Assembly (NCBI RefSeq): GCF_033568475.1
Contig: NC_133123.1
Coordinates: 137,042,242 to 137,106,241 of the forward strand
DNA: 64,000 nucleotides
Direction: 5' to 3'
Source of the DNA: Henckelia pumila
Taxonomy: Eukaryota; Streptophyta; Magnoliopsida; Lamiales; Gesneriaceae
Position 1 is the first letter of the stretch, and each line of letters opens with the position of its first letter. The notes below the pieces were generated by a model. The model was not told where the DNA came from, did no database searches, and saw nothing but the letters and a program-made list of their open reading frames with translations. The position numbers and the translations under genes were made by a program. Shown here one piece after another: positions 12,201 through 24,593 of this stretch.

Positions 12201-12265
12201 CGTGCACCCTCAGGTCGCCGGACAGTTTCGAGAAATACGATGAGAAGCCCTTTCTGTCCTGTTGA
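9218..12265 (+). CDS. CEPR2: LRR receptor-like kinase, CEPR2-like (C-terminally encoded peptide receptor family)
   Basis: Two exons, 9218-11804 and 11889-12265, encode 987 residues; Arabidopsis CEPR2 is about 977. The start is the ATG at 9218, which begins a signal peptide (residues 1 to about 28). An LRRNT segment follows (ETQALLKFKAQL, then CEFYGVTCD), then about 20 plant-type LRRs of the LxGxIP kind. A membrane helix lies at about 625-648 (LVMLFVILFALVIILVGLLL). The cytoplasmic kinase has a G-loop from residue 696 (GSGSSGKV), the VAVK lysine near 718, HRD aspartate 815 and DFG from 833, so it looks catalytically complete and of the RD type. The C-terminal part (GTHGYIAP, then EMAYSLKATEK, LCTAKLPNLRPNMKEVV) is very close to CEPR2 as I remember it. 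Known role: plasma-membrane receptor for CEP peptides, linked to nitrogen status and root growth. CEPR1/XIP1 is the main alternative. The intron starts with GC. Confidence 0.87.
11805..11888 (+). other. CEPR2: GC-AG intron of the receptor kinase gene
   Basis: The 84-bp intron runs from GCCAGTTGAT to TTTTTCATATGCAG. Joining 11804 to 11889 restores the invariant kinase segment G-Y-I-A-P-E-M-A-Y in frame. A GT-based donor four bases later (11809) would shift the frame and lose this motif. GC donors make up about 1% of plant introns. Confidence 0.85.
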
Positions 12266-13207
12266 TTTGTTGATTTGTTTTGGTGTTCATGTAGATACAT
12301 AGTAATGTGTGTTATTTATTCGGCTTATTGCATTTTATCAATCATAATGTGTGACTTCAGTCTTATTTCTTGCATCTGTAAATTTTGTTTAGATAAAATT
12401 CAGCAGGCAAAATTGTACCGCTTTAGGTAATTGTTATGTATAAATTTTTTAAAAAATAATTTTTGTTAAATCTTGCTATGTGATGTATAAATTCATTCTA
12501 GCTATGTTTAAGAATTTTTGATAAATTAATATAACTATTCAAAATAAATCCAGTTGACCGTATTTAGCCTTAGATTAACTTAGCCTTCGCTAGCAAAAAA
12601 TAAATTAAATAATATATTATATGATAATTGCGGAAAGTACCTTATAAAATTATTAACTTACAATTATTAAAAATATTTTAATTTTTATATAAAGAATATT
12701 CAAATCCAAACGGATTCTATTTCTTGCAAAGATCACGCTAATGTATAAATATACATTTGAATTAAACTACAAAACTATCTTAAATGCAATTTGTAAGAAT
12801 TTTCTAAATAAAGTTCATGAATAATTTTATAATTCCAAATCTACTTTGTAATATAATCTGTAATTCTTTTGTATGTATAACAATTTCCTTCTTGGTAATT
12901 GAGGTGAGCAAGAGTGCATGATCTATCTATTCACTGCTCAAAAGGTTGAGTTTGCCATATTCTAAGTAAAATTAAAATAAAAGAGTATCTACTAAGAAAA
13001 AGGTTTTGAAGAAATAATTTTGTGCAGTAAAATATTATGAAAAATATATTTCCCCATTAACTATCCAAATTCTCATTCCATTGCATCCATTTGTTAAGTT
13101 TTAATGTTTGTGCACTCACTTTTAATTTTTGATCATATTGGTCTAATTGTTTGAATGATGTTGAGCATTTAGTATTTTCCGATTTTTATCCGTGCGATCT
13201 CGAGTTT
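12266..13207. other. AT-rich 3' flank of the receptor kinase gene
   Basis: The 3' UTR is presumed to occupy the first 200-300 bp. Nothing else was recognised before element E. Confidence 0.6.
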
Positions 13208-13212
13208 GGATC

Positions 13213-15279
13213 TGTAAGGACCCGATTTTACTATGTTAATAAATTTGTGTGTTAAAAATATATATTTATAAATATTCGGGTTATAGACTATTAAAATGCA
13301 TATTTTATTTATCGAGCACACATGCGTTGAAATAACTCGAACCGAGTCAAAATTTAACCCCGAATAAATAAAATAAGACACATTAAACGACTACATATAA
13401 TATGAAAATACATATGCTGATATATGAGATATACGATTCTCTCTCCTCAAATCCATCTTCTCCACCGCTTCTCTCGTCTGTTTCTTTTTCTTTTCATTTT
13501 AAAATTTTCCTATCGCTTCAAATCTTCGTATCTTTGCAGTTGGTAATCGATTTTCGAAAATAAATATAGTTCCGGAATTCTCGCGACGTAAGCTTTCTTT
13601 TGATACCAATTTCGTAAGGTTTCATCGTTGTCTCGAAAACTCGACTTCAACAACCGCCGTCCAGCCGCCGCCGTTTGCCACCGCCGATCGTCGCCGGAGT
13701 TTAGGGGTAGGTTGTGTTAGTTGTTTAACCCTTTAATTCCAAGCTTTGATGTTATTTTCAATAGCTAGGGTTTCGAATTTTGGGTATTTCGATTCAATTG
13801 ACTTCCGATAATTGATATTTGATTTATTATTGGTTGTAGGTATTATATCGGAGTCGATTGAATGTATTGACTATTTTTCAGAAATTATTGGGGCAATATT
13901 TCGAATTTTCAGATTATTATAATTGGGGATTTTCGAATTTTAGTGTTGATTATTCATTAATGGAGTGTTTAGATGCTCTAGAAAATATAAATGCGAATTT
14001 TCAAAATTTGTAGGAATTTTCGGAAAAATTCAAATTGTTTTAATTTCAGTATTTTGATGTTTTAGAGTCGTATATTCGATATTTGGTCATTGATAGGATG
14101 TTTTAATATGAAATATGAATTTTAGGATTTATGAGCAATTTTTCTGGAATTACAGATTCTGAAAATTTGGGATTGGAATATCCAAGAAATACTTGAGATA
14201 TTTCCGTGGTAAATTAAGTGTTGGTTGAGGTACGTATGAGTTGCTTATATTACGACGCCTATAATGACATGTAATGATATTTAATATTTTGTAATGAGTG
14301 CTAACGTGCTTTATGTGCTTATGTGGATTATATGATTGCATTCACTCATTTACAATTTTTCATAGCACGTTGAGCCTTGACTCCTTTGATTGCTATTGAT
14401 ATTGATCTCTTGAGATGTATTGAGTCATCGATGGAGCGAGTGACATTATTTAGTGCACTCCTGAGTTAGCACGAGACCGAGAGGGTAGCAACCGTGCTCT
14501 CGATGCTACGTACGACACTCCTGATGACAGCATGAGGCCGGACGGGTAGCTCCTGTCGCCCTCGATGCTACGTGTGTGGATTAGCAGTGATGATTCGAGG
14601 TCTGCTGCGTTTTTGGCACGGGTGGCCACTGAGATTATTGTGATACGATTATTTGGACTCCATTTGGTATCCCTTATTCTATTGATACCTGTCACGCATT
14701 GCATTGCATTGCATGTCATTGCATTGTACTTGATTTTATTCATGTCATTTATATTTGTCGTAATTTTTCTAGTTCGTTGTGCTGGGGTCCGACCCCTGTT
14801 TTATTTTTATGCTGTGATTGTTTGTGATTCTATAGCAGGTTATCCAAGGGGATTTGACGCATTTGGTGGAGCGTCATCTAGTGGTACCTAGTGAGTCGAG
14901 CGTGGAGTCGAGTTCTCAGATATATGTATATATCAGTTTAGCGAGTTTTATATTTTCCGGGGTGATGCCCTGTGTATCTGTATCGATAGTTTTGGACTTT
15001 GTTTTGGATTGTTATTTGTGTGATCGAGCCTTGCCGGCTCTGCATGTGTTTAGTCCTGGCCAGTGCGGCTATAGGTTTGTAAATTGGAGTTGTGACTCTA
15101 TTTTCGAGTATATATTGTTGGTTGTGTTATACAGGTTTTTGGGATGTCCTATTTACGAATAGGTCATGCTGAATTTTTTGTAGGCCCAAAACGCAAATTT
15201 TTAACTCGTTTCGCTGTTTACATTAATTAATCCTGGTTGTTTGCTCATTAAATATTAAATCAGGACACGGACCCTTTCA
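13213..15279 (+). repeat. 5' LTR of element E
   Basis: 2067 bp, TG...CA ends, preceded by target duplication GGATC. It contains a GCCGCC-rich stretch near 13660-13700. Frames of about 100 codons inside it lack a proper ATG and look like chance. Confidence 0.95.
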
Positions 15280-15281
15280 TT

Positions 15282-15293
15282 TGGTATCAGAGC
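15282..15293 (+). other. Primer-binding site of element E
   Basis: TGGTATCAGAGC, complementary to the 3' end of initiator tRNA-Met, two bases after the 5' LTR. Confidence 0.9.
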
Positions 15294-18200
15294 ATAAACT
15301 GGGATATGCTCGAATTAGAGTTTAGGATACTCGAGTTTAGACACTAACAAAATGGTTGCGTATGTGTGTGACTACTTGTTCTTACGTGACTTACTTGTTG
15401 TGTTGATTATTTGAACTTATCTGATAGAACTAGTAGTTCTTGGCTTTAGAACTTAGTTTATGAATTCTCTTTAGAACTCTCAGTTCCTATCATAGTTTTC
15501 TGTTCGTTACATTCTTTCTGCCTGTATTTAAATCCTTGTGTCTTGTAGAATGGCACCAGAAGGAAGAGGTAGAAAAGGAAAGGAAGTTGTAGAAGAGTCT
15601 GCAGCCAAAAATATTAGAAATCTTGATATTGTCAGGGGAAGACGTTGTCGACCAGCTGTTCAGCCTCCGAAAGATGTGGAATTAGAGGTGGAACAACAGC
15701 CACAGGTAAATCCTGACAAGGGAAAAGCTGTCCAGGCTGAGGCTGATCCAGTGACCCAATTGACTGAGAAAATGGGAGGAATACGATTAATAATTTCTCA
15801 ATTTCAGGAGTTGCATCCTCAAAAGTTCTTTGGCAATGAAGGAAGTGAGAAAACTGCTAGTTGGTTGAAAAGTCTCAATAATATGTTTAATGGACTAGAG
15901 TATCCTGATGAAATTCGATTGAAGTTAGTTCCATTTCAACTTAAAGATCGAGCGCAACTTTGGTGGGAAACGACGACAGAAACACTTTCTGCTTCTGGTG
16001 AAAAGATTACATGGGAAGTATTTCGTACTCAATTTGCACAGGAATATGCACCACCATCATACTATTCTGCTAAGGAAGATGAATTTAATCTGTTGGTGCA
16101 AGGCAATAAATCTGTTGCTGAATATGCTTCTCAGTTTTCTGCTCTTCTGCCTTATGTCCCACACGTTGCAAAGAATGATCGGTCAAAGCTTTCACACTTT
16201 CTGAAGGGGCTTACACGAACTATCCACACGTTGGTAACTACTGGAGCTCCATCAACTTATATGAAAGCCGTAGAAAAGGCAAAAAAGATTGAAGCAAGTC
16301 TACTCAGGGGTGAACCACAATCAATTCCAGCATCTATTCCTCAAGGAGCTGGAAGCAGTTCACAGACACCGATGGGTTTACCTCCATATCAGCCTACTCA
16401 GTCTTCTCAGCAAGCGAAGAAGTCTTGGTTTAAACTGCGAGAAAAACAATTTAAAAAGAAACAGCAGTTCAGTTCATCGAGTTCCAGTGGTAGTCGTGGT
16501 GGAAGTTCAGTTGGATCGACTAGTAGAGTGTACTGTGATTGATATGGTGGTAACCATTTGAGTGCACATTGTACAGGATTTTCAGGGACTTGTTTTATCT
16601 GTGGTCAGGTTGGACATTTGGCCAGAGCGTGTCCAAATGCGGGAAGACAACAGTCTCAACCACAACAGTTTGGTCAGTTTCCTGGAAGACCATCGTTCAG
16701 GCCATATGCTCATGTACTGCAATTTTCTCCTACACAGCCTTATGTTCCGATACAGTCAACTCAACAGCCTAGGTATCCATCTCCTCAGAGTCAGCAGCGT
16801 TTTCCAGGGCCACAGTAGGCACAAGTGCATGCCATGACTCAGGATCAGGCACAAGATGCACCTGGGGGAGTTATTGCAGGTATTTGTTATATTTTTTAGT
16901 ATCCTGGACGTATCTTGATAGACACAGGAGAATCTCATTCATTTTTATCTGTTACATTTGCTGATGAGCATGAGATTGCTTTTTACTCCGTTATTGGATA
17001 CTGTGTCTGTTGCTACTCCTGCTGGTGTTTTCTTGATGTCTAATGAGATAGTTTTGAATTGTGTGATTAGATTTGAGGATAAGATCATGATAACCAATCT
17101 AATCAAACTAGCTATGTCTGATTTTGACTATATCTTGGGTATGGATACACTGATGAATTATAGAGCTACTGTTGATTGTTTCCATGGAAGTGTGAGATTT
17201 AGACCGTATTATGGCAATAAATGGAATTTTTATGATACTGATTCACAGACTCGCATTCCATTAGTATCGGCAATGGAAATTTTTAGATTATTGTCGATAG
17301 GAAATGAAGGATTAATGATTTATGCTCTTGATGTGACGAAGGAGGAGAAATTGAAAGTTTTAGATATTTCTGTCGTCAAGGATTTTTCTGATGTATTTCC
17401 TGATGAGATTCCGGGTTTTCCGTCTCAGAGGGAAATAGATCTGAGCATTGAGTTGATGCCAGGGACAAGTCCTATTTTCCGAGCCCCATATCGATTAGCT
17501 CCAGCAGAATTGAAAGAACTTAAGACGCAATTGCAAGATTTGCTGGAAAAAGGTTATATTAGACCAAGTGTGTCGCCTTGGGGTGCTTCAGTCTTGTTTG
17601 TGAAGAAGAAAGACGGAACTATGAGAATGTGCATCGATTATCGGCAATTGAACCAGGCTACTGTGAAGAATAAGTATCATTTGTCACGAATTGATGACTT
17701 GTTTGATCAGTTGCAGGGTACATCTGTGTATTCTAAAATTAATCTTCGTTCCGGATATCATCAACTTAGAGTTCGAGAGGAAGATGTTCCCAAGACAGCA
17801 TTTCGAATGCGTTACGGACATTATGAATTCTTAGTTGTGCCTTTCGGGTTGACTAATGCTCCAGCGGTTTTTATGGATTTAATGAATCGTGTGTTTCGAG
17901 AATTTATAGATCGATTTTTTATCGTGTTTATTGATGACATTTTGATTTATTCTAAATCAAGGAAGGAGCATAAAGAACATTTGACATTAGTTCTGCAGAA
18001 ACTCAGAACATCACAATTATATGCTAAGTTTTCTAAGTGCGAGTTCTGGTTGGATAGAGTATTATTTCTAGGACATGTGATATCAGCACAAGGGGTATCT
18101 GTCGATCCTAGTAAAGTTGAAGTTGTTCTTAATTGGTCTAGACCAACCCATGTCTCTGAGATTCGTAGCTTTTTGGGTCTGGCTGGATATTACAGGCGTT

Positions 18201-18670
18201 TTATTAAGGGATTTTCTAGCATAGCAAGACCTATGACGATATTGACTCAAAAAGATCGACGTTTTGTGTGGACTGAGGAATGTGATGCTAGTTTTCAGAC
18301 TTTGAAAGAAAAATTGACTACGGCTCCAGTACTAGCATTACCTTCAGGCTCAGGTGGATTTGTTGTATGTACAGATGCTTCTTTGAATGGACTGGGTTGT
18401 GTTTTGATGCAAAATGTACGCGTGATTGCGTATGCATCTCGTCAATTGAAACCACATGAGACTCATTATCCAGTTCATGATTTAGAATTGGCTGCCATTG
18501 TGCATGCATTGAAAATATGACATCATTATCTGTACGGTGAACAGTTTGTGATTTATTCCGTTCATAAGAGTCTGAAATATTTATTCACACAGTCTGATTT
18601 GAATATGAGACAACGTCGATGGTTGGAACTGCTTAAGGATTTTGACTGTGATATTCAATACCAGCCAGGA

Positions 18671-20000
18671 TGTAGTAGCCCGTAACCAAAATCAGTAATT
18701 AAAGAATTAATCATAATTACTTGGATAGAGTTCGGAAGCTCCGAAGGTGAGTTCGGAAGTTCCGAACAGGATCGGAAGCTCCGATGCAGGATCGGAAACT
18801 CCGATAGTATTTCGTCAGGCATGACGTGTGGCAAGATCAGAAGCTCCGATCAGGATCGGAAGCTCCGATCACCCCTATCCGAAGTCAACAAGTGATATTT
18901 TGACACGTGGTAGATCAGGATCTTTGGAAGCTCCGATGGCAGGATCGGACGTTTCGATCGAGGTTCGGACGTTCCGATCGAGGATCGGAGGTTCCGATCG
19001 TTGTCTATAAATAGAAGGTCGAGAATTCATTTTCAATTGCCAATTCCGGATTTCCTCTCTACTCTAGTCATATTCGAGTTGTTCTAGCCTTCCTAGGCTT
19101 GACCCGGGAGTCGTCAAAGTGTTCGATAGTCGTAGCGGAGTTGTGCCCAAGTTCTGGAGGCATCAACATCAAAGGGCTAACGACGAACGAAGGTATAGCT
19201 TTTGCTTCCTATAAATATTTAGGAGTATGCAATAGCTTAGTTAAGGCTTTTAGAGCGCTTTAATGATAGTAGTATCATTTGACAGTGTAGAGCAGACTAT
19301 AGGCGTGGACCTAGAGTTGGTAGAGCTTGCACTGATTTGAGGTACGGAAGTACTGCTCGAGATATCCTGACTGAGTATGCATGTATTATGTGACTGCATG
19401 GTTTATATGTCATTGAATTATGCTGCATTCATTTGCATACTGAGTTATCTCCTTCGAGATGTCTGTTAGTAGGGTTTTTTCCTATCCTGTTAGTGGTTGG
19501 ACTTCCATCGATTTGGGTTCGGCATATCCACTTATATTATGGTATGGGAGCCACCTCCTGAAGCGACGGCACAACGTGCTACATACCAGGGCCCGGTCTG
19601 TCTCTGTTATCTGATCCTTGACCTCGAGTTTATAGGGAGTTCACTTTGCATGCATGTATACTCATACTCTCGTACTGAGCGTTTTATACTCACGTCTCGT
19701 ACTCTGTGTTTCTGGACACCCTATTCCATGGGGCAGGTTTGCGATTGGACGAGGCTGGGGGATCCAAGAGAGGCTAGGCAGTGGTTGGGCAGCTGGAGCT
19801 TCATCTAGGTTTTATTTATGTTATTTTGGGTTGATACAGCTATTCGATTTGGTTGTATAATATTTGGATAAATTGCAGATTCCTTTCATTGGGATTGTAT
19901 TTATTTATGGTTTCCGCAAGTTTATTCTGATATCTGTTTTATTAAGTTAATTGCATGCCTAAGTTCTGTTTAGTAGGTGATCCGGGTAAGGGTCACTACA
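18671..20000 (+). repeat. 5' LTR of element D
   Basis: 1330 bp. U3 (about 18730-19000) is crowded with copies of GATCGGAAGCTCCGATC-like palindromes, followed by TATAAATAG at 19006-19014. Confidence 0.97.
19006..19014 (+). promoter_or_regulatory. LTR TATA box of element D
   Basis: TATAAATAG directly follows the palindrome cluster. The same box stands in the LTRs of element C (for example the minus strand at 63184-63192). Confidence 0.75.
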
Positions 20001-20004
20001 TTTA

Positions 20005-20016
20005 TGGTATCAGAGC
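20005..20016 (+). other. Primer-binding site of element D
   Basis: TGGTATCAGAGC, four bases after the LTR, complementary to initiator tRNA-Met. Confidence 0.92.
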
Positions 20017-20075
20017 ATGCATAGTATTCTTGGGATTTAGACTCTGCATAAGGTAACCGTGAGGTACTTTTGTAG

Positions 20076-23000
20076 ATGGCAGATCGTGACGACCAGAGTT
20101 CTCATGGCAGTATTGGTGGGCGTTGGGGTGATGCCGACCGGGAGCCTCGTCGAGAACGGCGTCATCGTCATCATGACGACGAGCGTTTCACTGTGCGTCG
20201 ATTCTTAGCTATGGGTCCTAAGCCCTTAGTTGGAGGTGAGTCTCTGGAGGATGCAGAGAACTGGTTAGACCGCATGGAGATGACTTTTCAGACTTTTCAA
20301 TGCACCGAGGAGCAGAAGATGGAGACCCTGGGTTATCTTCTGGATGGACGTGCGCGCAGGTGGTGGAGGTTTATTTCTGCACCTTTTGTTGCGGCGAGAG
20401 GAGTGGCCACCTGGGCCGAGTTCCGCACAGCTTTTCAGAAGCTGTATTTTCCTCCTGCACTCCGTCAGTCGAAGGCAGGCAAGCTTCTGAGTCTGCGACA
20501 GGGAGCCATGTCTATTGATGAGTATCAGCAGAAGTTCTTTGGTCTGCTATCCTATTGCCCCAAGATTGCTGACAGCTCTGGGATGAAGTATAATCTGTTC
20601 CTTCAGGGCCTTAACCCTGAGATCCATGACCGTGTGGCGGTTGGCGACGACATGTCCTACGAGGGTTTGGTGAGCCGTTGTCACCAGGCGAAGGACAGCA
20701 TTCGGCGGAACAGGTCTTTCCCCGTGCCCAAACTTTTAAGAAGTCTGGATCTACTTCTTCTTCCTCTGGCTCTGCTGGTGTTGTCCGTTTCGGTAAGAAG
20801 GACAAGTGTGATCACTGTAGGAAGAACCATCCATCCGACAAGTGCCGTAGAGCTTCTGGAGCTTGTTTCCGTTGTGGAGAGACTGGTCATATCCGGAGAG
20901 ATTGTCCACTATCTGGGGGAGGCGGTTCTGGTTCTGGTTCAGGATCTGGTTCTCAGGCCACCGTTCAGCAGAGGTCGCAGGGACAGCCTGCTGGGAGTTC
21001 TCATTTGAGGCCACGAGCTTCTGGCCAGGTGTTTGCCCTGAGACATGATCAGGCAGTGGAGGAGAATGAGAAAGTCATCGCAGGTATATTTCTGCTTTAT
21101 GGTATACCTGCTCTTGTACTTATTGACACTGGTGCATCTCATTCCTTCATTTCTGCATGTTTTGTTAAGAGGCATAAGTTACCATGCATTGCACTAGATG
21201 TAGTGATGTATGTTTCTACTCCGACGGGCCAATCTGCTTTGGCTAAGCGTCTAGTGATGGGTTGCCCTTTAGAGTTCGAAGGGAACATTCTGTTAGCGAA
21301 TCTCATGGTCATGGCGATGGACGACTTTGATTGCATTCTGGGAATAGATATGTTGACTACCTATCGAGCTTTAGTGGACTGCTATCAGAGATTAGTACGC
21401 TTTCATCCGGAGGGGAGTGAGAGCTGGTTTTTCTATGGTGAGGGAGCACGACCTCCGATGCCTTTGGTATCAGCTTTGAGAGCCTGTCGAGCTCTAGAGT
21501 CTGGTGGGGAAGGCTACCTTATCTATGCAGTTGATTTGTCCGCTGAGAGCATTGGGATAGAGAGCATTCCTGTTGTGGATGAATTCCCAGATGTATTTCC
21601 TGATGAGATTCCGGGTTTTACTCATGTTAGGAAAGTCGAGTTTGGCATAGAGTTGATGCCGGATACTTTGCCTATTTCTCGAGCACCGTATCGTCTGGCT
21701 CCGTCAGAGATGCGTGAGTTGAAGAATCAGCTACAGGATCTTTTGGACAATGGGTACATTCGTCCTAGTGTATCTCCTTGGGGAGCTCCTGTTCTCTTTG
21801 TAAAGAAGAAGGATGGGTCGATGCGGTTGTGCATTGACTATCGGCAGCTGAATCGAGTCACTGTGAAGAACAAGTATCCGTTGCCTCGTATTGATGACTT
21901 GTTTGATCAGTTGCAGGGCACGTCAGTTTAATCCAAGATTGACTTGAGATCTGGGTATCATCAGTTGAGAGTCCGTGATCAGGACGTAGCCAAGACTGCA
22001 TTCCGTACTCGCTATGGGCATAACGAGTTTCTAGTGATGCCATTTGGCTTGACTAATGCGCCGGCTATATTCATGGATCTGATGAACCGTGTTTTTAGGT
22101 AGTATTTGGACAAGTTTGTTGTGGTCTTCATTGATGACATCTTGGTGTATTCGCGTAATATGGAAGAGCATGTTTCTCACTTGCGGTTGGTACTACAGAC
22201 TCTTCGGGATGAGCAGTTGTATGCCAAGCTGAGCAAGTGTGAGTTCTGGATGGATCGAGTGGTCTTTCTTGGCCATATCATATCCAGGGAAGGGATTTCT
22301 GTTGATCCAAGCAAGATTAAAGCGGTACTTAATTGGTCGCGTCCGACGACAGTTGCTGAGATCCGTAGTTTTCTGGGTCTAGCAGGGTATTATCGTCACT
22401 TCATTCTGAACTTCTCTCAACTAGCTCGACCTTTGACGCAGCTTACCCGCAAGGGTGTGGATTTCGAGTGGTCCTCCGAGTGAGGAGAATTTCTGTGAGC
22501 TTCGACGACGGTTGACTTCTGCGCCGGTGTTGGCATTACCGTCAGGATCTGGAGGGTATGTGTATACACTGATGCTTCCCTTCAGGGGTTAGGTTGTATT
22601 CTGACTCAGAATGGGCATGTGATCGCATACGCTTCTAGACAACTGAAGCTTCACGAAAACAACTATCCAGTCCATGATTTGGAATTGGCAGCCATTGTGT
22701 TCGCTTTGAAGATCTGGCGTCATTATCTGTATGGCAAAAAATTTGAGATCTTCACCGACCATAAGAGTCTCAAATATTTGTTCACTCAGGCGGAGTTGAA
22801 CATGAGGCAGAGACGTTGGATGGACTTGCTTAAGGACTATGATTGCGAGATTAAGTACCATCCGGGAGCTGCTAATCTCACCGCTGATGCTTTGAGTCAC
22901 AAGGTGCGACTATCCGCACTTCAGACTTGTTCGATGTCTAGTGCGATCGGTGACTGTTGTACTTCGGGATATACCTTCAAGCATAAGAAAGGTATGCAGA

Positions 23001-24460
23001 GTATCCAGATGTTTGCGATATTATCTGAGCCAGCTTTGTATTCGCGGATTCGAGATGCTCAGATGTCTGATTCAAAGACCCAGCGTTTAGCTCGTCTAGC
23101 TAACGAGGGTAGCTCATCTGGATTTCACTATCAATCAGATGGCTTTCTGTGTTTGTCTGGTAGGCTTGTGATTCCGCAGGATGAAGAGTTGCGAGAGGAG
23201 ATTTTGTCTCAGGTGCATCGCACTAAGTTGAGTATTCATCCTGGGAGCAACAAGATGTACAAGGATATACGTACTCGTTTCTGGTGGAAGGGTATGAAAC
23301 GCAGTGTTTATCAGTTTATTTCGAGATGTTTGGTGTGTCAACAGGTCAAAGCAGAGCACCGACGACCTGGAGGATTGCTTCACAGTCTGCCTATTCCTGA
23401 ATGGAAATGGGAGTTTATCACAATGGACTTTGTGACCCATTTGCCGGTATCCCCGAGGAACTGTGATGCTATCTGGGTTGTGGTGGACCGACTCACCAAG
23501 TTAGCGCATTTCATTGCCTATAGTCGAGAGTACAATGTGGATCGTATGACTCGGTTGTACATTCAGGAGATCATTCGACTTCATGGAATGTCTGTGAGCA
23601 TTGTCAGCGATCGGGACACCAGGTTCACTTCTAGATTCTGGGGGAGTGTTCAGCGTGCGATGGGTACTACTCTCAGTTTGAGTACTGCCTATCATCCGGA
23701 GACTGATGGTCAGTCAGAGCGCACTATCCGTACTTTGGAGGATATGCTTAGAGCGTGCGTCATGGATTTTGGTTCAGCCTGGTAGGATCATTTGCCGTTG
23801 ATCGAGTTCGCGTACAACAACAACTATCACACTAGTATTGGGATGGCACCTTTTGAGGCGTTGTACGGGCGACGTTATCGTACTCCACTCTTTTGGGAAG
23901 AAGTGGGGGAGAGACAGGCTTAGGGACTGGAGTTTATTCAGTAGGCGATAGACATTGCTGATCAGATCAAGAAACGGATTAAGACTGCACAGGATCGTCA
24001 GGCCAGCTATGCTAATATCAAGCGTAGGCCTTTGCAGTTTGATGTCGGGGTGAAAGTGTTTCTGAGAGTGTCACCTTTCCGCAAGATTCTCAGATTTGGC
24101 CTTAAGGGCAAGTTATCTCCCAGGTTTATTGGTCCGTTTGAGATCTTGGAGAGCATTGGCGATTTGGCTTATCGACTAGCTTTGCCACCGCATCTATCCA
24201 GTATTCACGATGTGTTCCACGTATCTATGTTGCGATGGTATGTGGCAGATGAATCTCATATTCTGCAGCGGTCTGAGGTTCAGGTGAACAAGGATTTGAC
24301 CTATGTTGAGAAACCTATTCGTATCCTGGATTATAAGGATAAGGTTTTACGGAACAAAGTCATTCCTCTGGTTTTAGTTCAGTGGCAGTACCGAGACACT
24401 GAAGAAGCTACTTGGGAGCTTGAGGACAGGATGCGTGAAGACCATCCTGAGTTGTTTTGA
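20076..24460 (+). pseudogene. gag-pol region of element D (fossil)
   Basis: gag starts MADRDDQSSHGSIGGRWGD, and a retrotransposon-gag core lies at about 20.2-20.7 kb. A CCHC knuckle ([16 protein letters not shown]) follows near 20.87 kb, with Ser/Gly-rich sequence behind it. The protease motif [10 protein letters not shown] lies near 21.1 kb. RT is at about 21.6-22.4 kb ([28 protein letters not shown]), RNase H at about 22.5-22.9 kb, and integrase at about 23.2-23.9 kb (HHCC part, then DFVTHLP and [18 protein letters not shown]). A C-terminal chromodomain ends in [19 protein letters not shown]. Broken fossil. Confidence 0.92.
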
Positions 24461-24580
24461 TTTCATTCTTAAGTTGTATTCAGTTACAAACTCTGTAAAT
24501 GTTTGATTTGAATAAAGAATGTTTCTGAATTCTATATTTCATTCAGTACTTAAGATCTGATTTCGGGGACGAAATATCTT

Positions 24581-24593
24581 AAGTGGGGGAGAA
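24581..24593 (+). other. Polypurine tract of element D
   Basis: AAGTGGGGGAGAA abuts the 3' LTR. Confidence 0.85.

Noticed and set aside
14854-15162. 102-codon frame present in both LTRs of element E
   Set aside because: There is no proper ATG and no recognisable domain. It is shared only because the LTRs are copies.
15282-15293. tRNA-like TGGTATCAGAGC strings (also in C, D and G)
   Set aside because: These are primer-binding sites next to LTRs, not tRNA genes.
19497-19808. 103-codon frame open in all four LTRs of elements C and D
   Set aside because: It begins at TTG rather than ATG and sits in LTR sequence only 2-3% diverged within pairs, so openness by chance and recency is likely.
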